Below are positions 1 to 4,389 of a stretch of DNA of 5,827 bases, in pieces. Position numbers and translations under genes: made by a program. Numbering within the stretch: position 1 is the stretch's first letter; each line of letters begins with the position of its first letter. Source of the stretch: Alphaproteobacteria bacterium (lineage in GTDB: Bacteria; Pseudomonadota; Alphaproteobacteria; ATCC43930; CGMCC-115725); contig JAFMSA010000297.1 of NCBI GenBank assembly GCA_017353855.1, positions 1 through 5,827 of the forward strand, read 5' to 3'. The notes beneath the pieces are model-generated. The model was given only the letters and a program-made list of their open reading frames with translations. It searched no databases and was not told where the DNA came from.

Positions 1-71
1 ATCCCGCGGCAGCTCAGGAAATAAGCGATCGAGGCGCCGACCACGCCGCCGCCGCAAATCAGCACGCGCAT
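1..71 (-). CDS. FAD/NAD-binding oxidoreductase, N-terminal fragment
   Basis: The minus strand from an ATG at 71 encodes 23 residues before the window ends, beginning MRVLICGGGVVGASIAYFLS. This is a typical N-terminal beta-alpha-beta dinucleotide-binding fold: a hydrophobic strand, a GxGxxG-type glycine motif at residues 7-12 (GGGVVG), then a small helix starting ASIAYFL. It is the usual opening of DAO/GlcD-like FAD-dependent amine or amino-acid oxidoreductases. A purine-rich GGACGAG ends three bases before the ATG and can serve as ribosome binding site. The gene is divergent from the exonuclease gene at 153, with 81 bp between the two starts. The substrate cannot be judged from so short a piece. 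A general NAD(P)-binding protein is possible, but the position of the motif at the very N-terminus favours the FAD-dependent family. Confidence 0.72.
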   Translation of the reverse strand, partial: MRVLICGGGVVGASIAYFLSCRG

Positions 72-152
72 TGACTCGTCCCGTATTTTGTTCGATTGGC
101 ACCATCCTAGACCCGCCAACGCCATTCGCGGACAAGCAGACGCGCGCAAATT

Positions 153-1004
153 ATGAACCGATCCTTGCTCGTGGTCGACGGCGACTCCTTCGCGCACCGC
201 TCCTATCACGCATTGCCGAAATCGATCCGCCGCCGCGGCGACAGGGGGGCCGGAGCGATTGTCGGGTTCGCGAATTTCCTGCTGCGGCTTTATACGCAGG
301 AACGGCCGCGCGCGGTGCTCGTCGGCTGGGACACGCTCGAGGCACCCACCTACCGGCATCGGGCGCTGCCGGGCTATCAGGGCGGGCGGGTCTTTGACGC
401 GGAGCTGCTGGATCAGCTCGCGGTCCTCCCGCACTTGGTTGCGGCGTGCGGATTCGCTTATGCGAAGGCGCCCGGTTACGAGGCTGACGACTTCCTCGCC
501 GCCGCGGTCGCGCAGGAGGAACGGCGCGGCGGCACCGCCGTGGTGGCCAGTGGCGACCGCGACGCATTTCAGTTGGCTTCGGGTTCTACAACGATCCTGC
601 AGCCGGTGCGCGCCGGGGAGATGGCACGGATCGGACCCGCCGAGGTGCGTGAACGTTACGGTGTTGAACCGCGGCAGGTTCCCGACTTCATCGCCCTGCG
701 AGGCGATTCGTCGGACAAGATACCGGGTGCCAAGGGTGTCGGGCCGCGAAGTGCGGCAAGCCTGCTGCGCCGGTACGGCTCACTAGAAGCCGCGCTCGAA
801 CAGGGCAGGTTCGCCAACCAGGCAGAGGAGCTGCGGCTTTATCGTGCGATCGCGACGATGGATGCCTCGGCTCCCCTCCCCTCCTTAGGTGATCAGACCC
901 CGACCTGGCGCGAGGCAGCGGCTCTGGCTCGCGAGTGGGAGCTGAACCGGCTCGCCGATCGTCTCGAGCTGATTGCCCGCACGGACGCGAGTGCGTCAAC
1001 TTAG
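153..1004 (+). CDS. Stand-alone 5'-3' exonuclease (FEN / Pol I N-domain family)
   Basis: This 283-aa protein matches the 5' nuclease domain of DNA polymerase I over its whole length and has no polymerase part. Members cleave 5' ends or flaps of DNA with two metal ions. Visible metal-binding acidic residues are D9 and D11 (VVDGDS), D60 (GWD), E110, D112 and D113 (YEADDF), D135 and D137 (SGDRD), and D185 and D188 (GDSSDKIPG). Residues 184-205 form the helix-3-turn-helix DNA-binding segment (GDSSDKIPGAKGVGPRSAAS). R16, Y18 and H19 match the conserved N-terminal block. The position of the catalytic Lys of the YKxxR motif (K83 of T5 FEN) is Gln here (YQGGR, 75-79); the Arg is kept. ATG 153 gives the usual family N-terminus, although only a weak ribosome site precedes it. 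The stop TAG overlaps the stop of the convergent crotonase gene. A role in repair or RNA-primer removal is inferred. Confidence 0.92.
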   Translation: MNRSLLVVDGDSFAHRSYHALPKSIRRRGDRGAGAIVGFANFLLRLYTQERPRAVLVGWDTLEAPTYRHRALPGYQGGRVFDAELLDQLAVLPHLVAACGFAYAKAPGYEADDFLAAAVAQEERRGGTAVVASGDRDAFQLASGSTTILQPVRAGEMARIGPAEVRERYGVEPRQVPDFIALRGDSSDKIPGAKGVGPRSAASLLRRYGSLEAALEQGRFANQAEELRLYRAIATMDASAPLPSLGDQTPTWREAAALAREWELNRLADRLELIARTDASAST

Positions 1005-1918
1005 AATTCGCCGCTGCGGTAGGCCTCGTCGAGCCGCTCGGCATCCTGTCCCGAGGGCTCCTCCCAGGCCGGACCGCGACGCCGCAGCGCGCCGGTGAAG
1101 CGGGGCGGCCGCTTTTCGTTGAAGGCCTGACGCCCCTCCTCGCCATCTGTCGTCGTCTGGATGAGCATCGCGTTCATGAGGTTCTGGACTTGCCAGGCCT
1201 GGTCGGTCGGCAGGTCGCCGAAACGGACTACGAATTCCTTCATCATCCGGACGGCGACCGGCGGCAGCGTAACGATATGGCGGGCGATCTTCTCGGCCCG
1301 CTCGAGCAGCTGCGAATGCGGGACGACTTCATTAATGAGGCCGATCCGCAGAGCCTCGTCGGCGCCGAAAGGCTCATCGGTCAGCAGGACCTTCATCGCG
1401 TCGATATAACGAAGCTGGCGGATCAGCAGGCTCGCACCCGGTCCGTGACCCAACCAACCCTGGGACAGCAGCGCGAATTTGAACCGCGCATGCTCTCTGC
1501 TCGCGATGCGGATATCCGTTGAGGAGAGCAGGATATAGAGGCCCGCCCCGGCTGCCCAACCGTTGACCGCGGCGATGACGGGCTTCCACACCCGCGGATA
1601 ATGATCCCCCATCCGCCCGTCGACGCCGGTCTTCTGGCCATTCACGGTGCCGGAAAGCGGCCAGAAAATGCGCCGGGTGCGCAGGTATTCACGTTCTTCT
1701 TCGGTGATGTTCGGGCGCGGCGCCAGATTGTGCCCCCCGCAGAAATGCCGGTCACCCGCACCGGTCAAAATCGCGCAGCGGATGCTGCGGTCTTCCCACA
1801 GGTCGATCCAAGCCTCTGCGATAGCGTCGGATGTCGGCTTGTCGAGAATGTTCGCCTTATCGGGATTGTTCAGCGTGATGTAGGCGACCCCATCGCGCTT
1901 GGTGTAATCGATCGTCAA
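1001..1918 (-). CDS. Enoyl-CoA hydratase/isomerase (crotonase) family protein
   Basis: A 305-aa crotonase-fold protein; the family acts on acyl-CoA thioesters. The start chosen is TTG at 1918: AGGAG lies at 1930-1926, seven bases upstream, and the product then opens MTIDYTKRDGVAYITLNNP, the normal N-terminus of the family. The ATG at 2368 would add 150 residues that lie antisense to the PIN gene and resemble nothing. Residues 58-65 (HFCGGHNL) form the first oxyanion-hole segment and 118-126 (VNGWAAGAG) the second. A long insert at about 70-110 separates them. The two catalytic glutamates of classical hydratases (rat E144 and E164) appear to be replaced: by Tyr128 in GAGLYILL, and by a hydrophobic residue near Leu150 in FKFALLSQG. 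Simple hydration chemistry is therefore doubtful; an isomerase, lyase or thioesterase-like activity is possible. The C-terminus (EKRPPRFTG onwards, ending RSGEF) is the usual crotonase trimerisation tail with an extension. The gene converges on the exonuclease and diverges from the PIN gene. Confidence 0.93.
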   Translation of the reverse strand: MTIDYTKRDGVAYITLNNPDKANILDKPTSDAIAEAWIDLWEDRSIRCAILTGAGDRHFCGGHNLAPRPNITEEEREYLRTRRIFWPLSGTVNGQKTGVDGRMGDHYPRVWKPVIAAVNGWAAGAGLYILLSSTDIRIASREHARFKFALLSQGWLGHGPGASLLIRQLRYIDAMKVLLTDEPFGADEALRIGLINEVVPHSQLLERAEKIARHIVTLPPVAVRMMKEFVVRFGDLPTDQAWQVQNLMNAMLIQTTTDGEEGRQAFNEKRPPRFTGALRRRGPAWEEPSGQDAERLDEAYRSGEF

Positions 1919-1925
1919 AATCGAT

Positions 1926-1930
1926 CTCCT
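1926..1930 (-). promoter_or_regulatory. Ribosome binding site fixing a TTG start
   Basis: On the minus strand AGGAG at 1930-1926 is followed by seven bases (ATCGATT) and then TTG at 1918-1916. The spacing is ideal, and no ATG or GTG in the same frame lies nearby. The site therefore decides the crotonase start. Confidence 0.8.
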
Positions 1931-1979
1931 TATCCTGCACCCGCCTTCCTCGGGGTAGGATTGCACTTGCGGGGTGGGC

Positions 1980-2390
1980 ATGGAAGACGTCGTGATCGAC
2001 ACCAATGTGTTCGTGGCTGCATGCTTCAACCGGGAAAGCGCCTCGGCGCGCGTCCTCATGGAGGTTCGCGACGGCCGCATCCGCCTGGTCTGGAACGAGC
2101 CGACCCGGCGCGAGACAGAGATGATCCTGCATCGCATTCCGCGTCTGACGTGGCAGAGCGTTGCCGGCTTGTTTCGGCCGGACGCGAAGTTTTCCGGACC
2201 CACCGACGAGAAGGCCTTCGGTCTGATCGGCGATCCGGGTGATCGCAAATTTGTAGCGCTCAGTGCGGCAGCGGATGCGCTGCTGCTCACCAATGACAGG
2301 GGCGTGCTGGCGCAAACGACGGTGGTTTGCGTCAAGGCGCTGACGCCGCGCACCTTCTTGGCAGGCAAGTGCCGGCACCCGCCCGGCTAG
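1980..2390 (+). CDS. PIN-domain ribonuclease (VapC-like toxin family)
   Basis: A 136-aa single PIN domain, the normal length. PIN proteins are metal-dependent RNases, often the toxin of toxin-antitoxin pairs. The N-terminal VVIDTNVFVAA puts the first catalytic Asp at residue 7. E45 (TRRETE) is the central acidic residue. D85 and D88 (GDPGDRKFVAL) match the DPDDRKF-type third acidic motif. TND at 104-106 near the end is the fourth. The pattern resembles the PIN_3 / COG1569-type subgroup. ATG 1980 is preferred because GGGG at 1971-1974 lies five bases upstream; GTG at 1974 would add only two residues. The gene is divergent from the crotonase with 61 bp between starts. No small antitoxin-like ORF adjoins it, since the next plus-strand gene is RidA 88 bp downstream. 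It is either an orphan or is controlled from elsewhere. The biochemical class is secure; the toxin role is inferred. Confidence 0.88.
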   Translation: MEDVVIDTNVFVAACFNRESASARVLMEVRDGRIRLVWNEPTRRETEMILHRIPRLTWQSVAGLFRPDAKFSGPTDEKAFGLIGDPGDRKFVALSAAADALLLTNDRGVLAQTTVVCVKALTPRTFLAGKCRHPPG

Positions 2391-2478
2391 TCACTGGCGC
2401 TCGCCGGTGTGGCCGAGACGGCTTCCGGCCTGCGGGACGACAGGCTAAGCTCGCCCGCTCAGCGCAAGGAGAACGCCC

Positions 2479-2868
2479 ATGAGCAGCATCGGCCGCGCCA
2501 CCAGCCCTGACGTACCCGAACCGCCTGCCGGAACCTGGTCCAATTGTCTCGTCGCCGGGGGCATCGCCTACATAGCCGGAATGACCGCGCGCGAGGACGC
2601 CGAGGGTGACGAATATACGCAGGCGAAGGCGATTTTTACCAAGATCCGCCATCTCGTCGAGGCGGCGGGCGGCAGCATGGCCGACATCGTGAAGGTGACG
2701 ATCTTCGTCACCGATATCACGCAGCGCGAAAAAGTCTGGCAGGCCCGCCGGGAGTTCTTCACCGGCAATTTTCCGGCCTCGAGCTTAGTGCAGGTGGCGG
2801 CGCTGGCGGGTCCTTCGCTCAAAGTCGAGATAGAGGCTGTCGCGCATCTCGGCGCCGGCACACGTTAG
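2479..2868 (+). CDS. RidA/YjgF/UK114 family protein
   Basis: A 129-aa protein of the usual RidA length. RidA enzymes are cytoplasmic trimers that hydrolyse reactive enamine/imine intermediates; other Rid subgroups have different or unknown roles. The typical elements appear in order: GGIAYIAGMTA (27-37), the QAKAIFTKIRHLVEAAGGSM helix (48-67), DIVKVTIFVTDI (69-80), and the C-terminal FPASSLVQVAAL with KVEIEAVA (98-122). In E. coli RidA the substrate-carboxylate ligand Arg105 lies in FPARS; here the equivalent residue is Ser101 (FPASS). That argues against classical 2-iminoacid deaminase activity and for one of the other Rid subfamilies. AAGGAG at 2466-2471 lies seven bases before ATG 2479, a strong ribosome site. 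The gene follows the PIN gene by 88 bp and converges with the gene ending at 2899. Confidence 0.93.
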   Translation: MSSIGRATSPDVPEPPAGTWSNCLVAGGIAYIAGMTAREDAEGDEYTQAKAIFTKIRHLVEAAGGSMADIVKVTIFVTDITQREKVWQARREFFTGNFPASSLVQVAALAGPSLKVEIEAVAHLGAGTR

Positions 2869-2907
2869 ACCGGTTGGTTGGCGATACCGGGAAAGCGGCT
2901 AACTTTT
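2864..2907. terminator. Possible bidirectional terminator between convergent genes
   Basis: GTTAG at 2864-2868 can pair with CTAAC at 2899-2903, and inside it CCGGT at 2870-2874 can pair with ACCGG at 2886-2890. TTTT follows at 2904-2907 on the plus strand. The outer arms contain the stop codons of the two convergent genes. The stem is short and interrupted by an internal loop, so this is a weak candidate. Confidence 0.3.
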
Positions 2908-3348
2908 GCAAAACCCGATCGGTTCGGAGGAGTCCCTTTTCTCCGTGGCGGGATCCCCGATGACGTGTCGGTACTCTTCGGGAGAGGACAACCATCTTTT
3001 CAGCGAGTTGAACTCAAAGCCGGGTGCTCTCTGCGCGAGTCCGCGCAGCACGCGCGTGATCATCGGAAAGTCTTTGGGACCGTAGACACCTATATCGCCG
3101 GCGAGGTCGGTTTCGTGATCGAGCGCGACATCGAGCAACGCGAGAAAATCTTCTAGCGTCGTCGCCGGCGCGTCCCGGATCTGCGCGACGACAGCACCGA
3201 TTTCGAGAAGCAGCGAGGCTTGTCGCTCGCGCAGTGTCGACAGACGCGCCGGGTCGATGCCGGCCTCTTCTATGCCAACGACGAGATCCTGATGCTCGTC
3301 CTCAAGCTTCGCCCAATGCTTGTGAAGTGCAGAGACTGATACAGCCAT
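2899..3348 (-). CDS. Hypothetical protein, helical, 149 aa
   Basis: I do not recognise this gene. The start chosen is ATG 3348, which has CGGAG at 3359-3355 six bases upstream. The ATG at 3420 would add 24 residues but has no ribosome site. The product begins MAVSVSALHKHWAKLEDEHQ and looks fully soluble, with no signal peptide or membrane segment. Residues 5-60 read as two amphipathic helices rich in charged and Leu/Ile residues (ALHKHWAKLEDEHQDLVVGI, then RLSTLRERQASLLLEIGAVV), possibly a helical hairpin or short coiled coil. A central block follows (TTLEDFLALLDVALDHETDL, 63-82). The C-terminal part (GFEFNSLKRWLSSPEEY, 110-126) looks like a compact conserved block. The coding pattern, good start and clean frame suggest a real gene. 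It lies downstream of, and in the same direction as, the SciP-like gene with a 179-bp gap, so it probably has its own promoter. Confidence 0.7.
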   Translation of the reverse strand: MAVSVSALHKHWAKLEDEHQDLVVGIEEAGIDPARLSTLRERQASLLLEIGAVVAQIRDAPATTLEDFLALLDVALDHETDLAGDIGVYGPKDFPMITRVLRGLAQRAPGFEFNSLKRWLSSPEEYRHVIGDPATEKRDSSEPIGFCKS

Positions 3349-3527
3349 GCGCAGCTCCGATGACGGATTATCTACTTGCCGGCCGTCGCGGGTATCCACA
3401 ATCGCCAGCACCTTGCGCATCAGAAAGATTAGCTATTCACGACCGAAGGCGCCTGTCCAAAAACCGTCAAACCGAGATCGGCCAGCACTTTTTCGGACCG
3501 TTCGTTACAAACGCCGCCTGGTGGCGC

Positions 3528-3758
3528 TCAGGACTGACCTCTGCGCCGTCTCGGGGCGCGGGTGGCACGCAGCCCGGCCAGGCCTTCAACAGCGAATGCG
3601 CGCTGCCATGCGTTCAGTTCTTCCTCGGAGAGCCCATATCGGCGGAAAACCTCTTCGACGGTGATCTCTCCGCTTTTCAGGGCATTCAGGACAGCAGCCT
3701 TGCGTCTGGCCACCCACCGCCTGGTGTTGGGTGGCGGCAGGCTGAGGCCCTTTTCCAT
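3528..3758 (-). CDS. DUF1153 / SciP-like small DNA-binding protein
   Basis: A 76-aa basic protein matching DUF1153, the family of SciP, the alphaproteobacterial factor that inhibits CtrA-dependent transcription in the cell cycle. The family core is clear: LPPPNTRRWVARRKAAVLNA (7-26), then GEITVEEVFRRYGLSEEELN (30-49), a helix-turn-helix-like block, then WQRAFAVEGLAGLRATR (51-67) and a very basic tail (RRRR). SciP proteins are usually about 90 aa, with roughly 20 residues before the LPPPN motif. Here only six precede it. A stop codon in the same frame at 3776-3774 means no longer N-terminus can be encoded. ATG 3758 is therefore the only plausible start, though its ribosome site is poor. It is probably a divergent paralogue and not the core cell-cycle SciP. 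The flanking gaps are 175 and 179 bp, so it seems to be transcribed alone. The family is confident; any effect on CtrA is inferred. Confidence 0.82.
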   Translation of the reverse strand: MEKGLSLPPPNTRRWVARRKAAVLNALKSGEITVEEVFRRYGLSEEELNAWQRAFAVEGLAGLRATRAPRRRRGQS

Positions 3759-3933
3759 CCCGGATACACCCCGTTAAGCTTCCACCGCGACCTATGTCCC
3801 GCCAAACACTAATCCACTTCTTCGAAGGAGCTTAGGCGCGAATCTGTGAGGAGACATCGCTAACCAAGTATTCTGGCCCCGGACAGAGGCCGACGGCTCG
3901 CAGAATTGTTTCGCGTAGTGGTCCGGGCGCCGC

Positions 3934-4302
3934 CTAACGCCTGCCGAAGTTGGCAATGATAATCGCTCGCTTGCAAGGTTCGGAGTATTCCGTGAAGTGA
4001 TCCTTCATACACGCCTGGATACGGCCCTCTTCGGGTTGAACACCGCGACAGCTGCGCTGGACATCCGCCTTGCAGGCTTTAACTACCGTGACGCCGCTCA
4101 GCAGAGCTTTTTTGCAGGGTTCGGAAAACGCAGCGAAATGCTCCCCGACACACGCCCCGATCCGCCCTTCACCGGGTTGAACGCCGGCGCAATGCTGCTC
4201 GATTTCGGCCCCGCAACTGTGGCGAACGGGTGCCGGTTGTGAGGACGCGCGGACCGGCGCCACCGCGCAAATAAGGGTGAAGATGACGACTGCTCTGTTC
4301 AC
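3934..4302 (-). CDS. Secreted protein with two Cys-rich (GLG1/FGFR-type) repeats
   Basis: The start chosen is GTG 4302, just after a GGGGA at 4312-4308. It yields 122 aa opening with MNRAVVIFTLICAVAPVRA, a clear signal peptide with probable cleavage after Ala19. The longer ATG-less frame up to 4611 is rejected because it reads through the neighbouring pseudogene. The mature part has two repeats with identical cysteine spacing: C30, C38, C51, C63 and C77, C85, C98, C110 (8, 13, 12 residues apart; repeats offset by 47). Each carries GVQPxEGRIxAC and a HFxxxSEPCK block. This matches the cysteine-rich repeat family first named from Golgi glycoprotein 1, which occurs in short secreted form in many rhizobiales. 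The even number of cysteines suggests disulfides in the periplasm. The function is unknown. Confidence 0.85.
   Translation of the reverse strand: MNRAVVIFTLICAVAPVRASSQPAPVRHSCGAEIEQHCAGVQPGEGRIGACVGEHFAAFSEPCKKALLSGVTVVKACKADVQRSCRGVQPEEGRIQACMKDHFTEYSEPCKRAIIIANFGRR
3973..4074 (-). repeat. Cys-rich repeat unit 2
   Basis: Encodes C77 to C110 of the secreted protein. It has the same cysteine spacing as unit 1, 141 bp away, and visible DNA similarity (for example GCAAGGTTCGGA here versus GCAGGGTTCGGA in unit 1, plus strand), so the two arose by internal duplication. Confidence 0.75.
4114..4215 (-). repeat. Cys-rich repeat unit 1
   Basis: Encodes C30 to C63 of the secreted protein. It shares the GVQPxEGRI core, the SEPCK end and the cysteine spacing with unit 2. 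Confidence 0.75.
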
Positions 4303-4389
4303 GACTTTCCCCGAATCCTTCGCTGTGCGGGTATACCGGCCCGACGCAGGCCGCGGACGCAAGTGGCTTCGGCCAAGGTCGGGATGTGC

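Noticed and set aside
71..99. TTGACT at 71-76 as a -35 box for the exonuclease
   Set aside because: No convincing -10 hexamer lies 16-18 bases downstream (the sequence there is GATTGG), so the promoter call is not supported.
151..567. Open minus-strand frame of 138 codons
   Set aside because: It is an Arg/Pro-rich shadow antisense to the exonuclease, whose conserved motifs occupy the plus strand.
1974..1979. GTG at 1974 as start of the PIN gene
   Set aside because: ATG 1980 in the same frame has a better-spaced G-rich ribosome site and gives the usual short lead into VVIDTN.
1601..2242. Plus-strand open frame of 213 codons
   Set aside because: It runs antisense to the crotonase and then overlaps the PIN gene in another frame; the composition is that of a GC-rich shadow frame.
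3349..3420. Extension of the hypothetical protein to ATG 3420
   Set aside because: No ribosome site precedes this ATG, whereas ATG 3348 has CGGAG at good spacing.
3773..3778. TTAAC on the minus strand upstream of the SciP-like gene as a CtrA box
   Set aside because: Only a half-site is present; the second TTAA seven bases away is missing, so a CtrA site cannot be claimed.
3234..3812. Plus-strand open frame of 192 codons
   Set aside because: It is antisense to the 149-aa protein and the SciP-like gene and resembles no family; the minus-strand reading has recognisable motifs.
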